A stretch of DNA of 64,000 nucleotides, from assembly GCF_042651785.1 (NCBI RefSeq), contig NZ_JBHSEC010000005.1, forward strand, positions 186,001 through 250,000, read 5' to 3'. The stretch is from Chungangia koreensis (lineage in GTDB: Bacteria > Bacillota > Bacilli > Bacillales_A > Planococcaceae). Below, piece after piece: positions 33,851-41,573 of the stretch. The notes under the pieces were generated by a model. That model ran no database searches and was not told where the DNA came from. It saw only the letters and a list, made by a program, of their open reading frames with translations. The stretch's first letter is position 1, and every line of letters begins with the position of its first letter. A program made the translations under genes and the position numbers.

Positions 33851-34032
33851 TCATGGTGGAATGCAAAACAAAGTCCGATTAGCAGACAGAGGAACAGAAA
33901 ATCTCCGGTTGTCGGAAAGAATAACGTCCTTAACAACTGGAATACACAAAGCGGAATGATAATGGATTTACAATAAAATCGGCACCGCCTCAACCATGGT
34001 GGAAGTAGCCAAGGATTGTAACCTCTTCGCAT
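33841..34032 (-). CDS. Candidate small membrane protein, 63 aa
   Basis: A minus-strand frame converging on the spoVID-like gene (10-base overlap at the stops). It starts MRRGYNPWLLPPWLRRCRFY and continues as two hydrophobic segments (IIPLCVFQLLRTLFFPT and FLFLCLLIGLCFAFHH). AGAAAGGATG stands 7-10 bases before its ATG, a proper ribosome binding site. The positive N-terminus with two membrane spans looks protein-like. No promoter was identified and I do not recognise the family. It could still be fortuitous. Confidence 0.4.
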   Translation of the reverse strand: MRRGYNPWLLPPWLRRCRFYCKSIIIPLCVFQLLRTLFFPTTGDFLFLCLLIGLCFAFHHDYI

Positions 34033-34058
34033 TTTTCAACATCCTTTCTCTAAATGAC

Positions 34059-34088
34059 TTGACGAAAATCTGACAGTTGGCATACAAT
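34059..34088 (+). promoter_or_regulatory. valS promoter
   Basis: TTGACG (34059-34064), 18 bases, TACAAT (34083-34088), directly upstream of the T-box leader. Confidence 0.75.
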
Positions 34089-34109
34089 AACGATAACTTT
34101 ATATTTCGA

Positions 34110-34344
34110 TGCGTTGATTGGGAAGAGTAAAGCGTTCGTACCGTCCTTAGAGAGGAAATCATCTGGTGAAAGATTTCCGGCAGTAGGCGTTTGAAGGTCG
34201 CCCTGGAGCAGTTCCTATGAATTCAGTAGTAGGAGCCGGTTTGAAGCCGTTAACTGATTGAGAGCCGGATGGCATATGCCGTCTGCGAATAAAGGTGGTA
34301 CCGCGAACAACTCCTTCGTCCTTTAAAGACGATGGAGTTTTTTT
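34110..34344 (+). ncRNA. T-box leader, valine-specific
   Basis: The valS leader has the T-box hallmarks in order: GGGAAGAGTAAAG at the base of stem I, AGAGAGG, CTGGTGAAAG (stem I loop), then GAAG followed by GTC at 34197-34199, and the antiterminator sequence AAAGGTGGTACCGCG at 34291-34305. The specifier codon GTC is valine. A terminator, AACTCC to GGAGTT with a T-run (34309-34344), competes with the antiterminator. Uncharged tRNA-Val should turn valS on. Confidence 0.93.
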
Positions 34345-34375
34345 GTTTTCCCAAAAAACGATAGGAGGGCTTAAC

Positions 34376-37018
34376 ATGACAGAAGAAATTAAAATGCCGA
34401 CAAAGTATGATCCACAGTCGATCGAAAAAGGTCGCTATGAATGGTGGCTGGAAGGGAAGTTTTTTGAAGCGAAGCCGGAAAGCGGCAAGGCGCCATATAC
34501 TATCGTGATTCCTCCACCGAACGTTACAGGTAAGCTCCATTTAGGCCATGCTTGGGATACGACGCTGCAAGATATTTTAGTTCGTATGAAGCGTATGCAA
34601 GGTTACGACGCTTTGTGGCTTCCGGGTATGGACCATGCAGGAATTGCGACTCAAGCAAAGGTTGAACAAAAGCTTCGCAGTGAAGGGAAGTCCCGATATG
34701 ACTTGGGGCGCGAAAAATTCCTTGAAGAAACTTGGAAGTGGAAAGATGAGTACGCAAGCCACATTCGTGAACAATGGGCGAAGTTAGGATTGGGACTTGA
34801 CTATTCCCGTGAACGTTTCACGCTCGATGAAGGATTGTCAAAAGCTGTTCGTGAGGTATTTGTTAAGCTATATGAAAAAGGCTTAATTTACCGTGGCGAA
34901 TACATTATCAACTGGGATCCGGCAACCAAGACTGCTTTGTCGGACATCGAAGTAATTTACAAAGATATTCAGGGTGCATTCTATCATATGCGATACCCAT
35001 TGGCTGATGGTACTGGTTCAATTGAAATTGCTACTACACGGCCAGAAACCATGTTAGGGGATACAGCTGTAGCGGTACACCCTAAGGATGACCGTTACAA
35101 GCACTTAATTGGCAAGACTGTTAAATTGCCGATTACAGGTCGTGAAATCCCGATTGTAGCGGATGACTATGTTGATATGGAGTTCGGTAGCGGGGCAGTT
35201 AAAATCACTCCTGCACATGACCCGAATGACTTCGAAATCGGAAACCGTCATAATTTGGAACGCGTTTTAGTTATGAATGAAGATGGAACGATGAATGATA
35301 GAGCAGGCAAATATGAAGGAATGGATCGATTTGAGTGCCGTAAACAAATCGTGAAAGATCTTCAGGAAATGGGTGTTCTTTTCAAGATTGAAGACCATAT
35401 GCATTCTGTCGGACATTCAGAACGGAGCGGAGCTGTCGTTGAACCATATCTCTCTACACAATGGTTCGTTAAGATGGGGCCTTTGGCAGAAGAAGCTGTC
35501 AATCTACAAAAAGAAGAGGGTAAAGTAAACTTCGTACCTGAACGTTTCGAGAAGACATACATGAACTGGATGGAAAACATCCGAGACTGGTGTATTTCCC
35601 GGCAGTTATGGTGGGGACATCGTATTCCTGCTTGGTACCATAACGAATCAGGTGAAATCTATGTTGGCCACGAAGCACCGGCTGATGAGGAAAATTGGAA
35701 ACAGGATGAGGACGTTTTGGATACATGGTTCTCCTCAGCTCTTTGGCCGTTCTCGACACTTGGCTGGCCAGATACGGAAAGCGAAGACTTCAAACGTTAC
35801 TATCCAACCGATGCATTAGTAACTGGATATGATATCATCTTCTTCTGGGTTTCCCGGATGATTTTCCAAGGTCTTGAATTCACGGACCAACGACCGTTCA
35901 AAGATGTGTTGATCCATGGTTTGGTTCGTGACTCAGAAGGACGTAAGATGTCCAAATCCCTTGGAAACGGTGTCGACCCGATGGATATGATCGAGAAGTA
36001 CGGTGCAGACTCCTTACGCTACTTCCTATCTACAGGCTCTTCACCAGGCCAAGACTTGCGCTTCTCTTATGAAAAGGTTGAGTCAGTGTGGAATTTTGCC
36101 AATAAGATTTGGAACGCTTCCCGTTTCGCATTGATGAATATGGAAGGCATGACATACTCGGAAATTGACTTGTCGGGAAAGAAATCCGTTGCGGATGCAT
36201 GGATCCTCACTCGTTTGAACGAGACCATCGATTTAGTGACGAAGCTTGCTGACAAATATGAGTTCGGTGAAGTTGGCCGTGTACTATACAACTTCATCTG
36301 GGATGACTTCTGTGACTGGTATATTGAAATGGCGAAGCTGCCATTGTATGGTGAAGATGAAGATGCGAAAAAGATGACACGTTCGGTGTTGGCATACGTT
36401 CTTGATCAAACGATGCGCTTATTACATCCATTCATGCCGTTCATTACAGAAGAAATATGGCAGCATCTTCCGCATGAAGGAGAGTCTATTGCGGTTGCAG
36501 CATGGCCGACAGTAGATGCTTCCTTGACAGATGAAGCGAAAGCGTCTGACATGAAGCTTCTTACAGATATCATCCGTGCGGTACGGAACATCCGTGCTGA
36601 AGTCCAAACACCGATGAGTAAGAAAGTTCCAATGTACATCTCTGCAAAAGATGATGCAACTCTATCTGTTTTGGAAGAGAATAAAGCATACATCGAACGC
36701 TTCTGTAATCCAGAACCACTTACATTAGGTGTTACAGTCGAGGCACCTGCCAAGAGCATGTCAGCTGTAGTTTCCGGAGCGGAACTATTCATGCCGCTTG
36801 AAGGCTTAATTGATAAAGACGCAGAAATTGCCCGCCTTGAGAAAGAATTGGAGAAATGGGCAAAAGAAGTGAAATTGGTTCAAGGAAAGCTTTCAAACGA
36901 ACGCTTCGTTTCCAAAGCACCGGAAGCGGTTGTAGCGGAGGAACGTAAAAAAGAACAGGACTACTTGGAGAAACATGCAACAGTTGAAAAACGGTTGAAT
37001 GAATTGAAGAGTTTGTAA
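34376..37018 (+). CDS. valS: Valyl-tRNA synthetase
   Basis: An 880-residue class I synthetase, the same length as B. subtilis ValS. PPNVTGKLHLGHAWD contains the HIGH-type motif near residue 44. The editing domain includes TTRPETMLGDTAV. GRKMSKSLGNG is the KMSKS loop near residue 523. A C-terminal coiled-coil arm ends the protein. The start is ATG 34376 after AGGAGGG; the longer frame from 34295 begins inside the T-box. A strong terminator follows. Confidence 0.97.
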   Translation: MTEEIKMPTKYDPQSIEKGRYEWWLEGKFFEAKPESGKAPYTIVIPPPNVTGKLHLGHAWDTTLQDILVRMKRMQGYDALWLPGMDHAGIATQAKVEQKLRSEGKSRYDLGREKFLEETWKWKDEYASHIREQWAKLGLGLDYSRERFTLDEGLSKAVREVFVKLYEKGLIYRGEYIINWDPATKTALSDIEVIYKDIQGAFYHMRYPLADGTGSIEIATTRPETMLGDTAVAVHPKDDRYKHLIGKTVKLPITGREIPIVADDYVDMEFGSGAVKITPAHDPNDFEIGNRHNLERVLVMNEDGTMNDRAGKYEGMDRFECRKQIVKDLQEMGVLFKIEDHMHSVGHSERSGAVVEPYLSTQWFVKMGPLAEEAVNLQKEEGKVNFVPERFEKTYMNWMENIRDWCISRQLWWGHRIPAWYHNESGEIYVGHEAPADEENWKQDEDVLDTWFSSALWPFSTLGWPDTESEDFKRYYPTDALVTGYDIIFFWVSRMIFQGLEFTDQRPFKDVLIHGLVRDSEGRKMSKSLGNGVDPMDMIEKYGADSLRYFLSTGSSPGQDLRFSYEKVESVWNFANKIWNASRFALMNMEGMTYSEIDLSGKKSVADAWILTRLNETIDLVTKLADKYEFGEVGRVLYNFIWDDFCDWYIEMAKLPLYGEDEDAKKMTRSVLAYVLDQTMRLLHPFMPFITEEIWQHLPHEGESIAVAAWPTVDASLTDEAKASDMKLLTDIIRAVRNIRAEVQTPMSKKVPMYISAKDDATLSVLEENKAYIERFCNPEPLTLGVTVEAPAKSMSAVVSGAELFMPLEGLIDKDAEIARLEKELEKWAKEVKLVQGKLSNERFVSKAPEAVVAEERKKEQDYLEKHATVEKRLNELKSL

Positions 37019-37024
37019 TGAGGG

Positions 37025-37068
37025 GAGTTGCCTTTTTGTCGAGAGACGAAGGGGCAACTCTTTTATTT
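37025..37068 (+). terminator. Terminator after valS
   Basis: GAGTTGCCTTTTTGTC pairs with GACGAAGGGGCAACTC (16 positions, with G-U pairs) around GAGA, followed by TTTTATTTAT. Confidence 0.92.
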
Positions 37069-37072
37069 ATGA

Positions 37073-37101
37073 TTGGAGCTTAAACAAACACCATGTATAA
37101 T
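37073..37101 (+). promoter_or_regulatory. Promoter of the membrane protein/VanW pair
   Basis: TTGGAG (37073-37078), 17 bases, TATAAT (37096-37101). A longer open frame that starts at 37073 would be encoded by the promoter itself, which argues for the later TTG start. Confidence 0.75.
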
Positions 37102-37126
37102 AGAGTGGAAGAGAGGAGATGCGACT

Positions 37127-38032
37127 TTGGTAATAGGAATATCCATTTTTATAAGTTTCATAGTCATTTTATTACTTATCGCAATCTTCCCGCTGAAAGT
37201 AGAGAAGAAGCCCTTATACATAGTAACAGGCATATCAGGATTGATTGTCTTCCTTTCCGTCTTTGCTGCTTATTCACTCGTCTGGTGGTACGGAATCATG
37301 GTGTTTGCCGGTTTATTGCTTGCTTTGGCGATTTTATTCGGGAAGAAGATGGAATGGCTGAAGCCCATTAATCTTATTGAAAAAGATATGAAACATAAAC
37401 CTTTTCCTTTAGAGTTTAAAGAATCTGGCAAAGGTCGGTCCATTTATGATGACAAGGTCAGTCAACTCGCAGTAACGTCCCGAAATAAAATAGATGAGAA
37501 CGTTGAGGAAATTCAACCAATAGTTCATTCAAATGATGAAGATACTCACGACAAAGGCGGAGCAACCAATGATCAGTCGGAAGAATTGATGAACAGTGAT
37601 TTTGCCGACTATATTGAAATGACAGAACTTATACAAATAAATGATTCAAATGAAGTCATAGAAGTTTGGGAACAAGATGATTTACTGGTGGAAACTGTAG
37701 AGGGAAATTTAGAAACAAAAAATCATGATGATGTCACCAGTTCATTGGAAGTAGAGGAATTGTCCGATGAGTGGCTGAATAGCCGATTAGACGCAATGTA
37801 TGGCGGTGAGCAATCTACTTCTATCGGGTTTGATTTTGAAAATCAGGGTGATCAGCCTCTGGAGTTTTATGAATTAGAAGACCGTCCGGCGAGTTTAGAA
37901 GAAGAGTACGCATTGTTAACAGGCGATGAAGTTGAAGGTGAATACATTGGAGAACAGGATGTAGAGTTCGAGGATCTATCGCAGCTATACTACCATGGGA
38001 AGAGGGGGGATAACGATGGAACAACGAAATAG
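37127..38032 (+). CDS. Two- to three-span membrane protein with acidic cytoplasmic tail, unknown
   Basis: A 301-residue protein from TTG 37127 (after GAGAGGAG). Hydrophobic helices cover about residues 2-22, 29-48 and 52-72. The rest is acidic and low in hydrophobics (for example SNDEDTHDKGGATNDQSEEL), likely disordered, ending LEEEYALLTGDEVEGEYI and a short charged tail. I recognise no family. It overlaps the VanW-like gene by 17 bases and borders the pilus genes. A role in the cell envelope is plausible but inferred. Confidence 0.7.
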   Translation: MVIGISIFISFIVILLLIAIFPLKVEKKPLYIVTGISGLIVFLSVFAAYSLVWWYGIMVFAGLLLALAILFGKKMEWLKPINLIEKDMKHKPFPLEFKESGKGRSIYDDKVSQLAVTSRNKIDENVEEIQPIVHSNDEDTHDKGGATNDQSEELMNSDFADYIEMTELIQINDSNEVIEVWEQDDLLVETVEGNLETKNHDDVTSSLEVEELSDEWLNSRLDAMYGGEQSTSIGFDFENQGDQPLEFYELEDRPASLEEEYALLTGDEVEGEYIGEQDVEFEDLSQLYYHGKRGDNDGTTK

Positions 38033-39176
38033 TGTTCAATTCATCATTCTCGCCCTCTTAGTCAGTATGGTCATGGTAGCCATTGCATTTGGTGTTTCAA
38101 CGGGAGTAAATGCAATAAGTGGTAATGCAGACGCTTCCTACTTTGGAAATGAAACATACGTCGGTCCTGTGAAAGTAGACGGACTATCAAAAGAGCAGGC
38201 AATTCTCATTCTTACACAAGAAACAGAACGCTGGAAGAGTAATCAGAAACCTACCATCCAGTTTTTGTTTGAGAAAGAGAAGTTGGATTTGGATTTTATA
38301 GAATTTGATATTCAGACCTCTGTGACTCAAGCCCGGACAGGGGAACGAAACGAGCTTCATTTTCAAATGAATAAACAGAACTTACATAGCGTCTATGAAG
38401 GACTTTCACTTATTGATGTTGATGAAATAGATTATCAAGGATTTGAGAATGATTTACTGGATCATGCAAAGTATCTGACTGATTTTCCGAATAAAATCTA
38501 TTTAACTGAATACATAAGTGGATTAGTGGATGAAACTTTGCCCTTTTCTACAAATACACTATCTATTAAAGAAGGGGATGTAAGTGCTAATATATGGATG
38601 AGAAAACATCAGGAGATGACAATCAAAAAGGACGAAGTCTTTTCTTTGAATGATATCTACTTAAAAGAATCGAATGGTCTTTATTCAGAAGGCTTCCAAA
38701 ATGAACTGGCTTCAGCAATTTATAAAGCAGCATTGAATAGTCCCTTTTCAATTGTTGAAAGAACAGTCACGACTGATAACCGGTACAATCAGGAAGTAGG
38801 GTATGAAGCATTCATTGATGCGCAGCATGATTTAAAAATAAGGAATGAATATGGCAAGCCGCTGCGTATCCAATCTACATTGAAAGATGGAAAACTGTTC
38901 ATTTCAATTGTAGGTGACAGTTCACTTGTTAACATTCAAGCTTCAATTAAAGAGGTAAAGACTTTAAAGCCCAGAGTAATTGTGTACCCGGTTGAAGATT
39001 ATTCTGATGAGTATGAGGTGGAAGGGGAGAATGGCGTACAAGCTACCGTCGTTCGTTCAGTAAGCCTCGGTGATTCAATTTGGAAGAAATACACCCATGC
39101 AGTAGATTCGTACTTGCCTATACCTGAGAAATGGTATCGGGTGTTTGAGGAAAATCAAGAAGATGTAGAGAGATAA
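38016..39176 (+). CDS. VanW-like secreted or membrane-anchored protein
   Basis: A 386-residue protein starting at ATG 38016 after AGAGGGGGG. One N-terminal membrane helix (FIILALLVSMVMVAIAFGV) is followed by an extracellular part whose C-terminal half fits the VanW domain: IKKDEVFSLNDIY, GFQNELASAIYKAALNSPF, IDAQHDLKIRNEYGKPLRI. VanW proteins are cell-surface proteins of unknown activity, some linked to peptidoglycan or spore functions. It is coupled to the upstream membrane protein gene and ends at a bidirectional terminator shared with the minor pilin genes. Confidence 0.7.
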   Translation: MEQRNSVQFIILALLVSMVMVAIAFGVSTGVNAISGNADASYFGNETYVGPVKVDGLSKEQAILILTQETERWKSNQKPTIQFLFEKEKLDLDFIEFDIQTSVTQARTGERNELHFQMNKQNLHSVYEGLSLIDVDEIDYQGFENDLLDHAKYLTDFPNKIYLTEYISGLVDETLPFSTNTLSIKEGDVSANIWMRKHQEMTIKKDEVFSLNDIYLKESNGLYSEGFQNELASAIYKAALNSPFSIVERTVTTDNRYNQEVGYEAFIDAQHDLKIRNEYGKPLRIQSTLKDGKLFISIVGDSSLVNIQASIKEVKTLKPRVIVYPVEDYSDEYEVEGENGVQATVVRSVSLGDSIWKKYTHAVDSYLPIPEKWYRVFEENQEDVER

Positions 39177-39214
39177 AGAAAGAGGAGGGCGGAATGCCTC
39201 CTCTTTCTTTAATT
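39175..39214. terminator. Bidirectional terminator between VanW-like gene and minor pilins
   Basis: AAAGAAAGAGGAGG (39175-39188) pairs perfectly with CCTCCTCTTTCTTT (39197-39210) around an 8-base loop. The A-run on the left and T-run on the right allow use from both strands. Confidence 0.9.
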
Positions 39215-40576
39215 TCCATAAGTGACATCAGATGTAATATCATCTTCCGTTAATACTGGAGAAACCTCATAGTCATTGCGGGAGTTGAGTGAGCATTCTT
39301 CATTGTAGTTTGATATTTTGGTCGCCCCATTTGGAACAGTTCCGCTATAGGTTGCTGGGAGGAATACCTTTCCTCCCGTTTGGATTGACAAATTATCGAT
39401 TTTAGCATGATTGTCAATACACACTTTTGAATTATTATATACGATCAATTGTTCTATATTGTTTTGAGCTCCTTGTAAATATAAAGTGGAACCTCTATCA
39501 ACTTTGACAAACACGTTTTTATGATTGTCAGCTTCTAAATTCCCTTTAATTAACATTTTAGTGTTTGTTATTGTGATGGTTTTTTTATCTATAATCGTCA
39601 CATTTCCACCGACAACAATCTTGCTATTTGTTGCATCAAAATGATTCACGATATTTGCGTTTTGCTCAATATACATTTCTAAGTTTAGACCCGAGAAGAA
39701 GGTGAAATCTACAATGTCATAAACGAAAATCTTACCGTTTTTCAAGGTAAGGGGATTCGATAAATATAGATCGGAATGATTCCGGATATAAATAGTTGAA
39801 TCCTTTAAATCTTCGTTTTCTTTATTTTTACCGTTCAATTTAAAATCCAAGCTACCATCGATATAAATGGTAGAGCGATCGAGTCTAAAATCATCCCAAG
39901 TAAATTTTTGATTTCCGTCTAATTTACACTGGGGCAATGCAAGTTTGCCCGAGCATTTTGGCAGTGAAGCGGGAGGTGGGAAGATACTGCTTTCTAACGG
40001 AAAATCTATGAGCCCGCCAGAATTGTTTCCACCATCATCCGGTTCTTTTTCTTCAAGTATTGCCAATGGTAAATTAAATGTTAAGTTTATTACTTTCTGA
40101 TTTGAAGGTATAACACCTACAACTTCGATTTTAAATTGTTCTACTGTGCTGTTGCTATTAAATGGTTTAACTTGATATTGATAAAAAACGTTATCTGAAG
40201 TAACTTGCGGTAATACACTATATTTTTTAGGTGAAGAACCGTCTAAACTATAGGAGCTCATAGAATCTTTAATAGCTCTTACTTTACTTATCGCGGTTTC
40301 TGTACACTCAACTACCTCCTCTGGCTTTGAAGTGTTGACACATACGCGCAGCTCGGATTTTATATCTTCATACTTAGTTAATATAATCGTACGTATTTTC
40401 TCTGCTCCCATTTCCGCTACAGAACTTGCTTCGAATGACTTGTCCGTCTGTTCAATTTGTTTTTGTTGCGTGACAGATGCAAATAAAAAGGTGGTCAACA
40501 AAGAGATAATAATGACAATTAGCAACAAAGTTAATAAAAGCGTATAGCCCTTTTCATCCTTGGAGAAGGGGAACAT
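39209..40576 (-). CDS. Large minor pilin (PilX/GspK-like leader) with beta-solenoid-like C-terminus
   Basis: A 455-residue protein from ATG 40576 (AAGGAGAG upstream). The leader MFPFSKDEKG is followed by YTLLLTLLLIVIIISLL, a pilin helix. Residue +5 of the mature form is Leu rather than Glu, as in GspK/PilX tip subunits. A globular part follows. The last 220 residues consist of short repeated strands (STIYIDGSLDF, STIYIRNHSDLYL, SKIVVGGNVTI, TKMLIKGNLEA), which suggests a right-handed beta-helix. It is the third gene of an opposite-strand minor pilin operon and may form the pilus tip. Confidence 0.75.
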   Translation of the reverse strand: MFPFSKDEKGYTLLLTLLLIVIIISLLTTFLFASVTQQKQIEQTDKSFEASSVAEMGAEKIRTIILTKYEDIKSELRVCVNTSKPEEVVECTETAISKVRAIKDSMSSYSLDGSSPKKYSVLPQVTSDNVFYQYQVKPFNSNSTVEQFKIEVVGVIPSNQKVINLTFNLPLAILEEKEPDDGGNNSGGLIDFPLESSIFPPPASLPKCSGKLALPQCKLDGNQKFTWDDFRLDRSTIYIDGSLDFKLNGKNKENEDLKDSTIYIRNHSDLYLSNPLTLKNGKIFVYDIVDFTFFSGLNLEMYIEQNANIVNHFDATNSKIVVGGNVTIIDKKTITITNTKMLIKGNLEADNHKNVFVKVDRGSTLYLQGAQNNIEQLIVYNNSKVCIDNHAKIDNLSIQTGGKVFLPATYSGTVPNGATKISNYNEECSLNSRNDYEVSPVLTEDDITSDVTYGN

Positions 40577-40589
40577 TCGGTTTCTCTCC

Positions 40590-41000
40590 TTACTTAATGC
40601 GACTAAATGTAGTTTGAATTTCATATGTAATGGCTGGATTGTCAGCACTGCTTAGTTTTAATTTAATTTCCAAAGTCTTGCTTATAACCGGTGTTTGAAT
40701 ACTATTTAAAATTTCATATTTAATCTGAGGATGTTCAAATACTAAATCCTTCACTGTAAGGACAGTGTTCGAGTCATTCGTCTGGATTATATAACTTTGT
40801 CCCTTTATATGAGCTTCTTGAATACTCGCAATGATTAAATTTGCTTCTTGTTGTAACTGTTGTTTCGTAACTTCAGCATCATTAAACTTCAAAGATTGGA
40901 AAAAGAATCCCCAAATTATACTTGCAAAAATTGTAAATATAATAATGGCAGCTAATAGTTCCATTAACGTGACACCATGTTCATCCCTCAGAATTTTCAT
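40590..41000 (-). CDS. Minor pilin (type IV prepilin-like)
   Basis: A 136-residue prepilin. The leader MKILRDEHG ends in Gly9, and the mature helix begins VTLMELLAAIIIFTIFASII with Glu at +5, the class required for prepilin peptidase cleavage and assembly. AGGAG precedes the ATG. It lies between two other pilin-like genes in one operon with gaps of 13-18 bases. By analogy with GspH/I/J it is probably a minor subunit of the initiation complex. Confidence 0.82.
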   Translation of the reverse strand: MKILRDEHGVTLMELLAAIIIFTIFASIIWGFFFQSLKFNDAEVTKQQLQQEANLIIASIQEAHIKGQSYIIQTNDSNTVLTVKDLVFEHPQIKYEILNSIQTPVISKTLEIKLKLSSADNPAITYEIQTTFSRIK

Positions 41001-41018
41001 ATTTTACTCCTGTGTAAG

Positions 41019-41474
41019 TTAATGTTTAATATATCCAAATATCGTACTGGAAGGATTTAAATCATCAAGAGACTCAAAGATTTCTATTCTCATTTCATGT
41101 TTATTAAGGTTTGACCCTAAATAGGTTTCTTCTGTTCGATTGATTGTCACAGTAATATTTTTTTCTCTATATGTACCGCTTAAAACCAAAAATTCAGAGG
41201 AGGATTGCAGTGAATCTGTTAAAAGTTCCGTTGAAGGATCGGTTGGTAGAACTAAATTGTTGTTATCTATAATATCTGTATATTCCACTAACTTCATTTC
41301 AACGAGTAATTCTTTAGCAATCGTAACCGCATCCAAATTGTCTTTCGTCTTTTCATTGAACAAAGACATCTGTGGAAAGAAGGATAAGAATGACACAATG
41401 ACAATTGAAAGAATGACAATAGAAGCTAAAACTTCAATAAGGGTAAACCCATTACTCTTTTTCACATGGTTCAT
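41019..41474 (-). CDS. Minor pilin (type IV prepilin-like)
   Basis: A 151-residue prepilin. The leader MNHVKKSNG ends in Gly9; the mature N-terminus FTLIEVLASIVILSIVIVSF has Phe at +1 and Glu at +5. I start at ATG 41474 after GGGGATGG; an ATG four codons earlier abuts that site. It is the first gene of the opposite-strand minor pilin operon and is divergent from pilB, with about 100 bases between them that must hold both promoters. Confidence 0.82.
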   Translation of the reverse strand: MNHVKKSNGFTLIEVLASIVILSIVIVSFLSFFPQMSLFNEKTKDNLDAVTIAKELLVEMKLVEYTDIIDNNNLVLPTDPSTELLTDSLQSSSEFLVLSGTYREKNITVTINRTEETYLGSNLNKHEMRIEIFESLDDLNPSSTIFGYIKH

Positions 41475-41573
41475 GATGTATACCATCCCCAGTTAAGAAA
41501 TCATATCAATTTACTACCATTTTCCTATATACTTAGATTATACATTAAGATATTTAGAGGGGCGAGAAGAGAT

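Noticed and set aside
34295..34375. Extended N-terminus of valS
   Set aside because: It is encoded by the T-box antiterminator and terminator; the AGGAGGG site supports ATG 34376.
37073..37126. Extended N-terminus of the membrane protein gene after valS
   Set aside because: The stretch is the promoter itself (TTGGAG, 17 bases, TATAAT).
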